Shown here piece by piece: positions 21,567-30,571 of a DNA stretch of 64,000 bases. This DNA comes from Chloroflexota bacterium (GTDB lineage: Bacteria; Chloroflexota; Dehalococcoidia; Tepidiformales; Tepidiformaceae): positions 434,001 through 498,000 of the forward strand of contig JAPPAK010000001.1 of NCBI GenBank assembly GCA_026705605.1. The letters are read 5' to 3'. Numbering within the stretch: the first letter of the stretch is position 1; every line of letters starts with the position of its first letter. The notes beneath the pieces are model-generated. The model ran no database searches. It had not been told where the DNA came from and worked only from the letters and a program-made list of their open reading frames with translations. The position numbers and the translations under genes were made by a program.

Positions 21567-22763
21567 CTACTCGGCCAGGCTGAAGGACTCCGCGGGAGGA
21601 TTGGGGAAGTCATCCGGCCACAGCATGCGCGCCAGATCCTCCGCCCCGCGAATGTTCCAGTACGAGAGCGTCGTGAAGTGCTTACTCTCAACCACAAACA
21701 CGGCCCCATTCTTGATCGCCGGGAGCTCGGCCAGCGCTTCGTGATCCAGCAGGCTCTGCCGGAACTCCTCTGCGCCGAACGCGACCGGCTGCGGGATGAT
21801 GATGATGTCCGGCGCCATTGCGATCACGCCCTCAAGGCTGGTCGTCTGGTTGCCCGTGATGCCGGCATCCTCGGCGGCGTTCAGGCCACCCGCGGCCGTG
21901 ATCACCCCGCCCTCGGTCGATCTGTCGCCGGCGACCCAGAGCGTGTCCGAGTACTGCGTCAGCGCGAGCACGCGAGGCTTCGGATCCTTCACGCTCGTGA
22001 CGGCCACGAGCGCGTCGTACCGGGCCTGCACCTCGTCGGCGAACTCCCAGGCGCGCTCCTCCTCGCCGAAGATGTAGCCCATCAGCAGGATGGCGTTGAT
22101 ACGCGCCTCGGGGCCCTGCTCCAGCTCCGTCTGGATGACGGGAATGCCCGCCCGTTGCAGCGCCTCGACCACCTCAATAGCCATGAACGGACTCGTCACG
22201 ACGACATCCGGCGACTGCGCGATGATGACTTCCGGATCGCGCGAGATCTCGGCCTTCTCCTTCACGAGATGGGCGATGTTCGAGTACGTCTCGTTCTTCG
22301 TCGCGCCTCCCACGGCAACCAGCCGCTCGTTTGGCACGATCGCAAGCGCCATCTCGTCGTGACCGACCGACGCCGTGATGATGCGCAGCGGCTTCGCCGG
22401 GATGCTGACGACCCCATTGAGGCCCTCGACCTCGCGCGGCCAGCCCGCATTCGTGTGGTCGACGATCCCGCGCACGCCCTCAAGCGAGCGCGGCGCCGGG
22501 GTCGGTTCCGGGGTTGGCGTGGGCGTCGCCGCCTCGGTCGGCGCGGCTGTCGGCGTCGCCGCCTCCGTGGGCGCCTCTGTTGGGGCTTCGGTAGGCGCCT
22601 CCGTGGGCGCGGCGGTTGGCTCAGGCGTCGAAGCCTGCGTTGCCTCGGCCGTTGCCGCCGGGGCGGCTGGCTCCTCCTCGTCGGAGCCACAGGCCACGAG
22701 CGCCAACCCCAGCACGAGGAAGGCGAGCGGCACGAGAAGTAGACGGAGTGGTTTCAGGGACAC
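21567..22763 (-). CDS. btuF: corrinoid ABC transporter binding lipoprotein
   Basis: The GTG at 22763, with AGGAG six bases upstream, gives 398 residues. Signal peptide with lipobox Cys25, then an acidic patch and a linker of Thr-Glu-Ala-Pro repeats (about 35-95), then a class III binding fold like BtuF/FhuD (RIITASVGHDEMALAIV; VVVTSPFM; TLWVAGDRSTEGGVI). The long linker probably lifts the domain through a thick envelope. Specificity for corrinoid is inferred from the operon. Confidence 0.9.
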   Translation of the reverse strand: MSLKPLRLLLVPLAFLVLGLALVACGSDEEEPAAPAATAEATQASTPEPTAAPTEAPTEAPTEAPTEAATPTAAPTEAATPTPTPEPTPAPRSLEGVRGIVDHTNAGWPREVEGLNGVVSIPAKPLRIITASVGHDEMALAIVPNERLVAVGGATKNETYSNIAHLVKEKAEISRDPEVIIAQSPDVVVTSPFMAIEVVEALQRAGIPVIQTELEQGPEARINAILLMGYIFGEEERAWEFADEVQARYDALVAVTSVKDPKPRVLALTQYSDTLWVAGDRSTEGGVITAAGGLNAAEDAGITGNQTTSLEGVIAMAPDIIIIPQPVAFGAEEFRQSLLDHEALAELPAIKNGAVFVVESKHFTTLSYWNIRGAEDLARMLWPDDFPNPPAESFSLAE

Positions 22764-22852
22764 GGTTGCTCCTTTTGGCAGGCTTCCGCTCTCTGGGCGG
22801 ATCCCAGCCGTTCGTTCGTGGTGTCTCGGCCACTTCGGATGCGAGGCATGTG

Positions 22853-23425
22853 CTACAGCTCGACTCCGAGTTGGGCCTTGATGCCCTGGTCGCGGTACGG
22901 GTGTTTGACCACCCGCATGTCCGTTACCAGGTCGGCGAAGTCGATGAGTTCCTGGGGCGCGTACCGCCCCGTGATGATCACGTGCACTCCCTCGGGCCGT
23001 TGCCGAAGCGTGTCGATGACGTCTCCGGTGGGAACCCAGCCGTAATGCAGCACGTACGCCAGTTCGTCGAGAACGATGAGGTCGTCTTCTCCCGAGAGGA
23101 TTGCTTCCTTGCAGCGCTCCCACTGCTGCGCCGCAAGCGCTTCGGCCTGCCTGGTGTCCTTCGAGTGGATGGTGCAGCCGTCGCCGCCTGCCTCGATCGG
23201 GATGCCGATCCTCTCCGCGGCGCGGTGCTCGCCGAAACGGGCTCCGGCGGTCTTGATGAACTGGAACATGCGCGTCCGGAAGTCGCGGCCCCAGGCCCGG
23301 AACATGACCCCCAGCGCCGCGGTCGTCTTGCCCTTGCCCTCGCCCGTATTGACGATGACGAGCCCCTGCCGCACGCGCGGGCGCCGCTCGGCAGGGACTG
23401 GCGCGGGCTCTGGTGCAGACGTCAT
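22853..23425 (-). CDS. cobO: corrinoid adenosyltransferase, copy 2
   Basis: 190 residues, starting MTSAPEP with GAGGAG just upstream. The core from [19 protein letters not shown] onward is nearly the same as copy 1, including the P-loop and the LDE(L/F) Walker B region. Differences cluster in one segment (GCTIHSKDTRQAEAL against [15 protein letters not shown]), a region near the corrinoid site in CobO-type enzymes. It lies between btuC and btuF, so imported corrinoid could be adenosylated at once. Two copies in one operon suggest different substrates or dosage. Confidence 0.93.
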   Translation of the reverse strand: MTSAPEPAPVPAERRPRVRQGLVIVNTGEGKGKTTAALGVMFRAWGRDFRTRMFQFIKTAGARFGEHRAAERIGIPIEAGGDGCTIHSKDTRQAEALAAQQWERCKEAILSGEDDLIVLDELAYVLHYGWVPTGDVIDTLRQRPEGVHVIITGRYAPQELIDFADLVTDMRVVKHPYRDQGIKAQLGVEL

Positions 23426-23442
23426 GGACTCCTCGTTCCGGC

Positions 23443-24519
23443 TCACAGCGAGTACACCTGCCGTTTGTTCTTGATGAGCAGGGCGATGAAGAACGGCGCG
23501 CCCACGAACGCCGTGAGAATCCCGACGCGAATCTCGGCCGGCTGGATGACCATCCGGGCGACCGTGTCGGCCACCATCACGAATACCGCCCCGCCGAGGG
23601 CGCTCATGGGGATGAGCACGCGATTGTCCGGCCCCATCACGAGCCGCAGGACATGCGGTGTGACCAGCCCCACGAAGGCGATCGTTCCGCTCACGGCCAC
23701 CGCCGCGCCCGTGGCCAGCGCCGCTGTGGCCAGCAGCGCCGCCCGTGTGAGTCCCACGCGCACGCCCATCGAGCGCGCCTCGTCGTCTCCCAGCATCAGC
23801 AGGTTCAGGTCCCGCGACATAATCAGCAGCACGATCGTGCTTCCGAGGATGAGCGGCCCGGCGATGCGCACGTGCTCCCAGGCGCGCGCGTCCAGGCCCC
23901 CCGCCAGCCAGAAGAGGACCTCGCGCAGGAGCTCGTTGTCGGGCAGGAAGATGATGATCGCCGAGACGATCGCGCCCAGGAACGCATTCACGGCCACGCC
24001 CGCCAGCAGCAGGGTCGCCATGGAGAAGTGGCCGCCGACCACGGCGATTCCGTAGACGAGGAACGCCGCCGCGATCGCCCCGGCGAAGGCAAAAAGTGGC
24101 AGCGCCAGGAAGAAGAGCCCCGTCAGGCCCGCCGCGATCGCGATCACCGCCCCCAGCGCCCCGCCCGCCGACACGCCGATGATGCCCGGGTCGGCCATGG
24201 GGTTGCGGAACAGGCCCTGCATCGTCGCCCCCGCCACCCCCAGCGCCATCCCCACCGCCCCGCCCACGATGATCCGCGGCAGCCGGATCTGCTCGATCAC
24301 AAGCTGCTCGGTCCTCCCGAACTCGGGTGTATCGAACCCGAGCGCGGAGATCACGATCCAGGCAACGTCGCTGACGGAGATATCGACCGGGCCGAGGCTC
24401 AGGGAGATCAGGCCCACCACGATCACGAGCGCCAGCAGGACCGTCCCGCCGATCGCCAGCCGGGCGCTGATGCCAAGCTGGCGATAGCTGCGTAGGGTCG
24501 TGAGCCCAACGGCCTGCAA
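23443..24519 (-). CDS. btuC: corrinoid ABC transporter permease
   Basis: 358 residues with about nine to ten membrane segments of the BtuC/FecCD family (RLPRIIVGGAVGMALGVAGA; NPMADPGIIGVSAGG; GTIAFVGLVTPHVLRLV). The start is a TTG at 24519, since no ATG or GTG lies nearby in frame. GGAGG seven bases upstream is inside the 3' arm of a terminator-like hairpin. It is the first gene after the cobalamin riboswitch. Confidence 0.92.
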   Translation of the reverse strand: MQAVGLTTLRSYRQLGISARLAIGGTVLLALVIVVGLISLSLGPVDISVSDVAWIVISALGFDTPEFGRTEQLVIEQIRLPRIIVGGAVGMALGVAGATMQGLFRNPMADPGIIGVSAGGALGAVIAIAAGLTGLFFLALPLFAFAGAIAAAFLVYGIAVVGGHFSMATLLLAGVAVNAFLGAIVSAIIIFLPDNELLREVLFWLAGGLDARAWEHVRIAGPLILGSTIVLLIMSRDLNLLMLGDDEARSMGVRVGLTRAALLATAALATGAAVAVSGTIAFVGLVTPHVLRLVMGPDNRVLIPMSALGGAVFVMVADTVARMVIQPAEIRVGILTAFVGAPFFIALLIKNKRQVYSL

Positions 24520-24551
24520 AACAAAACCTCCAGCGTCTCTGCCGCTGGAGG
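24520..24551 (-). terminator. riboswitch expression-platform hairpin with U-rich tail
   Basis: Arms 24527-24535 and 24543-24551 form a perfect 9-bp GC-rich stem with a 7-base loop. On the transcribed strand the stem is followed by TTTTGTTTTG, a near-perfect U-tract. The same 3' arm contains the btuC Shine-Dalgarno GGAGG, and the U-tract ends in the TTG start codon. So the hairpin can stop transcription and also hide the ribosome site. Confidence 0.8.
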
Positions 24552-24627
24552 TACCGTCTTCGACTGTCCGGAACTGACACCCGGGGTCGAGGGCACCTCT
24601 CTATGCGGAGAGATGTCACCTCTCGTC

Positions 24628-24786
24628 CAGGCAGGTCTCCTGGCTTGCGGGTGGGCTGTTGGGCCGCGCCCTTCCCATCGGTTGCCCGACAGTGGGCTGC
24701 GACTCCCGTGTCCCGCTTACAGTGGCGCTACCGCGGCGGATTTTCACCGCCTTCCCTATTCTCCCTGGGACGGGCACCTGAACGAA
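24628..24786 (-). promoter_or_regulatory. cobalamin riboswitch
   Basis: The minus strand shows the conserved aptamer: CACCTGAACG complement at the 5' side, GGGAA...GGTGAAAATCC, CCACTGTAAGCGGGA, and the B12 box AGCCAGGAGACCTGCC at 24646-24631. Downstream (24580-24628) two GAGAGGTG copies flank CTCTC, giving mutually exclusive small stems that may link the aptamer to the terminator. It should lower btuC-cobU expression when adenosylcobalamin is plentiful. Confidence 0.95.
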
Positions 24787-24859
24787 AAGAGCCATCGCGA
24801 GCGTATGGCCGCACCGCTCGCGCGTCAAGGATGCCCGTAGCTTCGTGCTGGAAGGGAGC

Positions 24860-24945
24860 TGGTACCGGGGGAGGGATTCGAACCCTCACGCCTTTCGGCC
24901 ACGGATTTTAAGTCCGCTGCGTCTGCCAAATTCCGCCACCCCAGC
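24860..24945 (-). tRNA. tRNA-Leu (anticodon UAA)
   Basis: 86 bases including encoded CCA. Acceptor GCTGGGG pairs with CCCCGGT; anticodon arm GCGGA-CTTAAAA-TCCGT gives UAA; a variable arm (GTGGCCGAAAGGCGT) marks a class II tRNA; T arm GAGGG-TTCGAAT-CCCTC. It lies upstream of the riboswitch on the same strand. Confidence 0.97.
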
Positions 24946-24998
24946 GCCTGAAGTTGATGATAGGCGCTCCCCGCAACTTCGCGTGTCCCTGCGCCCGC

Positions 24999-25976
24999 CT
25001 AGCAGGCTTCCCACCGCCCGTCGGCCTCCCGTGCCTCGCCCCGCGACCCCAGCAGGTCGAGATGTCCCTGGACGCTCGATGCCGTTTGCCAGAAGTGCCG
25101 TTCGGCGCCGCGCGGGTAGAGCCGGGTGCACAGCTCGTACACCGTTGCCGGACCGCCGCCATTGAGCGACTCCCGTACCCGTGCGCAGCGGCGCTCGATG
25201 CGCGCCAGCGCCCCCTCCAGCGCCTCACCCGCCCCGTCGAACGGCTCGCCGTGGCCGGGGAAGCAGCGCGTGAAGCCGCATTCCGCCAGCCGTTCAAGAG
25301 AAGCTGCGAAGTGCGCCAGCGTTGGGAAGCGCCGCAGCCCTTCACCCTCCGGCACGAACTGGATGGCGGGCAGCGGATCGACCTCCGGCAAGAGCTGGTC
25401 CCCGGAGAAGAGCCACCCCTCCTCCCGCACCGCCAGCACGACGTTGCCCGGTGTGTGTCCCGGCGACGCCAGGACCTCGACCCCCGCCACCTCCGCGTCT
25501 CCCTCGACCAGCTTTTCGGCCTCGAACGTTGGGTAGCGCAGGCCCGTGGGCCAGCGAACGCCGTCCTCCGGGTACTCCGACGACTCCGCTGCCCGCAGCG
25601 CCGCCGCCCGTCGCGCCTCGATCCGTTCCCGGACATGCGCGAGTGTCTCGGGTGGTGCACCCGTGCTCTCCGCCCACCCCAGCATCGCCGCCGTCTCCGC
25701 GGGCGACTGCAGCAGCGGGCGCGCGGTCAGAGCGGCATCGTCCCTTCCGATCCGCACTGGCGTCCCCACGGCCTGCCACCTGCGCCCCAGTCCCGCGTGG
25801 TCGTGGTGCCCGTGCGTCGCAACGACAACGTCCGGCTGCTCGCCCCTGAGCCCCTCCTGCAACGCCTCCCAGGCGCCTGCGAAGTCGGGGCCCGTGTCGA
25901 CCAGCAGCCGCCCGCCCGCTCGTTTGATCAGGTATACGGTGTTGTCGCCCAGCGGAATCGAGCGTACGTCGGCCAT
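24999..25976 (-). CDS. metallo-beta-lactamase-fold hydrolase
   Basis: 325 residues. THGHHDHAG is the MBL zinc motif, followed by SPGHTPGNVVLA, FSGDQLLPEVDP and CFPGHGEPFDG, giving a full set of metal ligands. The C-terminal 90 residues are helical and contain TVYELCTRLYPRG, as in MBL hydrolases with a winged-helix-like tail (LACTB2-type). It may act on thioesters or RNA; the substrate cannot be told. Confidence 0.88.
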   Translation of the reverse strand: MADVRSIPLGDNTVYLIKRAGGRLLVDTGPDFAGAWEALQEGLRGEQPDVVVATHGHHDHAGLGRRWQAVGTPVRIGRDDAALTARPLLQSPAETAAMLGWAESTGAPPETLAHVRERIEARRAAALRAAESSEYPEDGVRWPTGLRYPTFEAEKLVEGDAEVAGVEVLASPGHTPGNVVLAVREEGWLFSGDQLLPEVDPLPAIQFVPEGEGLRRFPTLAHFAASLERLAECGFTRCFPGHGEPFDGAGEALEGALARIERRCARVRESLNGGGPATVYELCTRLYPRGAERHFWQTASSVQGHLDLLGSRGEAREADGRWEAC

Positions 25977-26047
25977 GTCGTCAGTTTGCCACGGGATTCG
26001 CGCTGGTCCGGCCCACGCCCTACGATTCCCCCTTCCAGGGGGCCCCC

Positions 26048-27142
26048 ATGACCGATGCCACCACCCGTCTTTCCACGGAGGACGTCAACACCGTCTACGG
26101 GGTTGCTTCCGACCTCGGCACGAGCGTCGAGCGCGTGATCGTGGGTAAGAGCGAGGTCGTCCAGCTGGCCCTGGTGGCCCTACTCTGCGAGGGTCACATC
26201 CTCTTGGAGGACGTCCCCGGCACTGGCAAGACCACCCTCGCGAAGGCCATCGCGCGTTCCCTCGGCTGCTCCTTCAGGCGCATCCAGTTCACGCCCGACC
26301 TCATGCCCTCCGACATCACGGGCATCCACTATTTCGACCAGAAGACCCAGGACTTCGCCTTCCGCGAGGGACCGCTCATCGCCCAAGTCGTCCTCGCAGA
26401 CGAGATCAACCGCGCCACCCCCCGCACGCAGGCCGCCCTCCTCGAGGCGATGGAGGAGCGCCAGCTCACGGTCGAGGGCGAGACGACCTTCCTGCCCCGC
26501 CCCTTCCTCGTCATCGCGACCCAGAACCCGGTCGAGCTCGAAGGTACGTTCCCCCTTCCGGAGGCCCAGCTCGACCGCTTCCTCCTGCGCCTCAAGCTGG
26601 GCTACCCCGGCGAGGACGACGAGGACGAGATCCTTGCCCGCCAGGAGCACACCAACCCCCTCGATGCCCTCCAGCCGGTCGTCACCGCGGAGCGGCTTCT
26701 TCAGATGGCGGATGCCCTTCAGCGGCTGCACGTCGACCCGGCGATCCGCCGCTACGCCGTCCGCATCGTGCGCGAGACGCGCAACGAGGCCGCCTTCGAG
26801 CTGGGCGCCAGCCCCCGCGCCAGCCTCGCCCTCTTCCGCTCCGCCCGCGCCTACGCTGCCATCAACGGCCGCGACTACGTCCTTCCCGACGACGTGAAGG
26901 CGATGGCCCCACATGTCCTCCCCCACCGCCTCATCCTCTCCACCCAGACCCGCCTCCGCGGCCGCGAGGTCGAGGACCTCATTGCGGACGTACTCGAACG
27001 CGTCCCTGTCCCGATCGAGGACGAGCCCACCTCTGGCGCCGCCGCAAGAACGCCGTCCGCCCGTCCCGCCCCCACCGCCTCGTCCCGCCCAGCCCCAACC
27101 GCTTCGTCGTCCGGCGATGAGTCCCCCTGGCAGCGAAGCTGA
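26048..27142 (+). CDS. MoxR-family AAA+ ATPase
   Basis: 364 residues. Walker A DVPGTGKTTLAKA, Walker B VVLADEINRA, sensor motif VIATQNPVELEGTFPLPEAQLDRF and a C-terminal lid domain. The last 40 residues are a Pro/Ala/Thr/Ser tail with a repeated SRPAPTAS unit. MoxR ATPases act as chaperones for metal-cofactor or envelope proteins, usually with a DUF58/VWA partner; here a DUF58 gene follows 32 bases later. Confidence 0.94.
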   Translation: MTDATTRLSTEDVNTVYGVASDLGTSVERVIVGKSEVVQLALVALLCEGHILLEDVPGTGKTTLAKAIARSLGCSFRRIQFTPDLMPSDITGIHYFDQKTQDFAFREGPLIAQVVLADEINRATPRTQAALLEAMEERQLTVEGETTFLPRPFLVIATQNPVELEGTFPLPEAQLDRFLLRLKLGYPGEDDEDEILARQEHTNPLDALQPVVTAERLLQMADALQRLHVDPAIRRYAVRIVRETRNEAAFELGASPRASLALFRSARAYAAINGRDYVLPDDVKAMAPHVLPHRLILSTQTRLRGREVEDLIADVLERVPVPIEDEPTSGAAARTPSARPAPTASSRPAPTASSSGDESPWQRS

Positions 27143-27174
27143 TGTCGCCGTCACTGGCACGCCGGCGGTAGCCC

Positions 27175-28386
27175 ATGGTCTTCCGCGACCTCTGGCTGCT
27201 CGCGGGACCGGTCCTGATCGGCGTCGGGGCCGGCACGGGCCAGCCGATGGTCACCGGCATCGGCGTCGTCGTCCTCATCGTGGGCGCGATCAGCCGCCTC
27301 TGGGCTCGCTACATCTTCCGGCGCGTACGCGTCCGCAGCAGCCTCAGTGAGGCCCGCGCCTTCCAGGGAGAGCAGGTTGAGCTGCGCTTCGAGATCGAGA
27401 ACCGGAAACCCCTGCCTCTCCCCTGGTTCGACCTGCGCGTCGCCATCTCCGAGGAGCTCGAAGTCGAGGGCGAGGAGCTCCCCGCGGCATCCGCGCCGGG
27501 CCTCAACTGGCTGACCCGGCGGGGCGCCCTCGGCTGGTACGAGCGCAGGCGCTGGCGCATGCAGGTCAGCTCCCGCGAGCGCGGCCAGTTCCAGATCGGC
27601 CCCACCCAACTCCACTCGGCCGATATCCTTGGCATCTTCCCTCGCCACCTCGATGCGCCTGAGATGACGCCCTTCATCGCCTATCCGCGCGTCTTCGCCC
27701 TCGACGACCTCGGCTTTCCCGCCGACCGCCCTCTTGGCGACTCCAAGGGCCGCAACCGCATCTTCGAGGATCCCCTCCGCATCGCCGGCCTCCGCGACTA
27801 TGAGCCCGGTGACCCCCTCCGCCGCATCGACTGGAAGGCCACCGCCCGCCACGGCGAGCTCCAGTCGCGCGTCTATGAGCCCTCCGCCGTCCAGCACCTC
27901 TACGTCCTCCTCAACATCGACACCCTTGAGCACTCCTGGGAGGGCTACCTGAAGGACGATCTCGAGCGCACGGTCTCCATGGCGGCATCGCTCGCCGTCT
28001 GGGCAACCGGCCGCCGCTACGCCGTCGGCCTCCTCGCGAACGGCTCGCTCCCCAACTCCGACCGCCCCATCCGCCTCCCGCCCTCCCGCGCCCGCACCCA
28101 GCTCCCGCGCATCCTTGAGACCCTCGCCGTCGTGCAGCCCCTCACGATGGGGGATCTCGCGGGCCGCCTCCGGCGCGAGGCGAGCCGCCTCCCCCTCGGC
28201 TCTACCCTCATCCTCGCCGCCGCCTTCATCCCCGACGAGCTCGCCGAGGCCATGCGGCGGCTGCAGGACGAGGGCTACCGCGTCGCCGTTGTCGTCACCT
28301 CCGACCGTGTCGATCTCGACAAGCTCACGGGCCTGCCCGTCCGCGTCACGGGACGCCGCTTCGAGGCAAGCGAGGTGCTCGTGTGA
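27175..28386 (+). CDS. DUF58 protein, MoxR partner
   Basis: 403 residues. Two hydrophobic segments at the N-terminus (about 8-45), then a beta-rich region and the DUF58 core with GLRDYEPGDPLRRIDWKATAR, the family signature, followed by a VWA-like fold. It overlaps the next gene by four bases (GTGATG area at 28383-28386). Together with MoxR and the DUF4129 protein it forms a common three-gene envelope unit; the transglutaminase often found with them is absent here. Confidence 0.92.
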   Translation: MVFRDLWLLAGPVLIGVGAGTGQPMVTGIGVVVLIVGAISRLWARYIFRRVRVRSSLSEARAFQGEQVELRFEIENRKPLPLPWFDLRVAISEELEVEGEELPAASAPGLNWLTRRGALGWYERRRWRMQVSSRERGQFQIGPTQLHSADILGIFPRHLDAPEMTPFIAYPRVFALDDLGFPADRPLGDSKGRNRIFEDPLRIAGLRDYEPGDPLRRIDWKATARHGELQSRVYEPSAVQHLYVLLNIDTLEHSWEGYLKDDLERTVSMAASLAVWATGRRYAVGLLANGSLPNSDRPIRLPPSRARTQLPRILETLAVVQPLTMGDLAGRLRREASRLPLGSTLILAAAFIPDELAEAMRRLQDEGYRVAVVVTSDRVDLDKLTGLPVRVTGRRFEASEVLV

Positions 28387-29744
28387 TCCGTCGCGCCGCC
28401 CTCGTATTACTGCTCGGCGCCGAGGCGCTCGCCTTCTACACCATCGGCGAGGTCTTCATGCGCATCTTCCCCGAGCCCGGGAACGAGCTCGTGAGCGCAC
28501 CCGGCTTCGTCGTCATCGCCTTTGTCTCCTTCTTCGCCCCTGCCGTGCTCGACTGGTTCGGCGTCGGGGCCGGCAAGCGGGCATTGGCGGTTGGGGTGGT
28601 CGGCCTCCTGCTCCTGTACGGCGCCCTCCGCCTCCAGTACGCGGGCGACCTGGCCCTCTGGGACTTCGGCTGGCTGTCCGACTTCGTCATCCGCACCGGG
28701 ACCATCAAGGAGTGGATCCCGGCCGTCATGACGAGCAGTTTCCTCCTCGTCCTTCTGTGGGCATGGGCGGCCTGGCGCTCGCGCAGCGGCGTCTGGATCG
28801 AGAACGCCCCCCGCTCCCTCGCTGCTCCGTTCGCGCTCGTCACCCTGGCCCTCCTGCTCACGGCCCCAAGCGAGCAGGCCGATGTCGTCACCCGCGGCGG
28901 CGTCGTCTTCTACGGGGTGGCGCTGGCGGCCCTCGCCTGCTCCCAGCTCTCCCAGAGTGGCTCCAGCATGGGCAGTCTCCGCTCCGGGAGCGTGACCACG
29001 GCCCTGCTGGTCGGAACCGCCGCCTTCGCCGTCCTTGGCGTGCTCCTTGTTGGCGTCCTCCTCGAGCCACTCATCGATGTCCTCTCGGAGCCCGCATCAG
29101 CCGTCGGTAGGGCCATTGCCTGGTTCCTGACGTACGCGCTCTTTATTCCGATTGCCTGGGTGCTCACGAACTTCTTCGAGTTCGTCCTCTGGCTGCTGGG
29201 GGCCGACGGCAATTCCGAGCCGCCACAGATTGAAGTGCCGGTTCCCCCGGAGACAGAAGGAGGCGAGGGCCAGGTGGCTGATGGGGACTCGCTCGCCGCT
29301 CGTGCCGCCCGTTACACCCTGGCGGGGGGAACCATCTTCCTCGGCGTTGCCGCTGTGGCCGCGTTGATCTTCATCCTCGCCGTGCTCCGCCGGCGCGCCG
29401 GCGACCGTGGCCTGGACGCCTCCGAGTCGGAGGCTGTCGGCAGTCTGGGCGAAGACCTGCGCGGCGCCGCTCGCAACCTCCTTCGCCGCGAACGCCGTCG
29501 CGAAGCCGCGGGAGAAGGCGTCACGCGCCTCTACCTCGAAGTGCTCGAATCCGCCCGCAGGGAAGGAAGGGCCCGACGCGAGGGCCAGACCCCGCACGAG
29601 TTCGCGCCCGTCCTCGTTTCGACCTTCCATCAGGACGTCACGGACGAGATCACCGCCGCCTTCGAATACGCGCGCTACTCCGGCCGTCCCCCCGACGAAT
29701 CGACCCTCTCCGACCTCCGCCGCCGCTGGGAGAGCCGCGACTAG
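28383..29744 (+). CDS. polytopic membrane protein with C-terminal DUF4129-like domain
   Basis: 453 residues starting at a GTG that overlaps the DUF58 stop. About seven to eight membrane segments occupy residues 1-265, an acidic Pro/Glu loop follows, then another membrane segment (about 315-340) and a cytoplasmic helical tail. The tail (LYLEVLESARREG...TPHEFAPVL...AAFEYARYSGRP) matches DUF4129, commonly found at the end of transglutaminase-like membrane proteins. No transglutaminase triad is visible. The TAG stop shares CTAG with the convergent comB-like gene. Confidence 0.8.
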   Translation: MIRRAALVLLLGAEALAFYTIGEVFMRIFPEPGNELVSAPGFVVIAFVSFFAPAVLDWFGVGAGKRALAVGVVGLLLLYGALRLQYAGDLALWDFGWLSDFVIRTGTIKEWIPAVMTSSFLLVLLWAWAAWRSRSGVWIENAPRSLAAPFALVTLALLLTAPSEQADVVTRGGVVFYGVALAALACSQLSQSGSSMGSLRSGSVTTALLVGTAAFAVLGVLLVGVLLEPLIDVLSEPASAVGRAIAWFLTYALFIPIAWVLTNFFEFVLWLLGADGNSEPPQIEVPVPPETEGGEGQVADGDSLAARAARYTLAGGTIFLGVAAVAALIFILAVLRRRAGDRGLDASESEAVGSLGEDLRGAARNLLRRERRREAAGEGVTRLYLEVLESARREGRARREGQTPHEFAPVLVSTFHQDVTDEITAAFEYARYSGRPPDESTLSDLRRRWESRD

Positions 29745-30502
29745 CGCTCGTTCCGCAGCAGCGCCCACCCCTTCCCGTGTTCCGCCACCCGCGGGACTTG
29801 CGCCGAGGTGTCCTCGCGCGCCGCGAAGGCGATGTCCGCGCCCAGCCCGAGGGCCTTCAGACCCTGGGCATGGTGCGCCCCCGCGATCAGGCGCGCGCTC
29901 CGATCCGTCTGTTGGGGCAGCCCCGGCGCGATCCAGTCCTCGTAGCCGGTGAGTCCCGCGGCTACTCCCGCTGCATCTCCCAGTTCCAGCCCCGGGCTCT
30001 CCCTCGAGATGAGCTGCACCAGCCTCGCCGCCGCTGCGAAGTCCTCCAGCGCGAAGCGCTTGCCTCCCGAGTTGCCCGCGCACACCAGCGCCACCCGGTC
30101 GAATCCGGCCCCCCAGCGCGCTGCCGCCCCGGCGTTCGAGAACGCCGCCGTCGCCACCGCCCCCCCGCCCGCCGACCCGCAAATCGCGCGCGTCCCGTTC
30201 GTCGTAAAGAGCACCGCCCCCTTGTCCCGAACCTCGAGCGTCGCCGCCTCGGCCGGCGAGTTGCCGTAGTCGAAGCCTTCCGGCGGAAGACCGCCCACCT
30301 CCCCGAACAGGACTCGTCCCTCCGACCTCGCCCGTTCCCGCGCCGCCTCGATGTCATCGACGACGAGGAGGTCCGCGAGGCCGCCCTCGAACAGCGTCGC
30401 GATTGTCGTCGTTGCGCGGAGCACGTCGATGACGAGGAAGGCGTCGGCCTCTATCGCCTCCGCCTCCGAAGGCAGCAACGCCACTTCGAGTCGCTTGGTC
30501 AT
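29741..30502 (-). CDS. comB: 2-phosphosulfolactate phosphatase-family protein
   Basis: 253 residues from the ATG at 30502. Motifs fit the ComB family: AFLVIDVLRATTTIATLFEGG near the N-terminus, LFGEVGGLPPEGFDYGNSP and LFTTNGTRAI. In methanogens ComB makes sulfolactate for coenzyme M; bacteria carry the family widely with unclear roles, and no other coenzyme M genes lie here. It shares a CTAG stop overlap with the gene on the other strand. Confidence 0.88.
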   Translation of the reverse strand: MTKRLEVALLPSEAEAIEADAFLVIDVLRATTTIATLFEGGLADLLVVDDIEAARERARSEGRVLFGEVGGLPPEGFDYGNSPAEAATLEVRDKGAVLFTTNGTRAICGSAGGGAVATAAFSNAGAAARWGAGFDRVALVCAGNSGGKRFALEDFAAAARLVQLISRESPGLELGDAAGVAAGLTGYEDWIAPGLPQQTDRSARLIAGAHHAQGLKALGLGADIAFAAREDTSAQVPRVAEHGKGWALLRNER

Positions 30503-30571
30503 GGGCGCAGCATGCCCGCTGGACCGTTCGTGCGCACCCTCGGCGAGCGGCGGCAAGCCGGTCGAGGCCGT

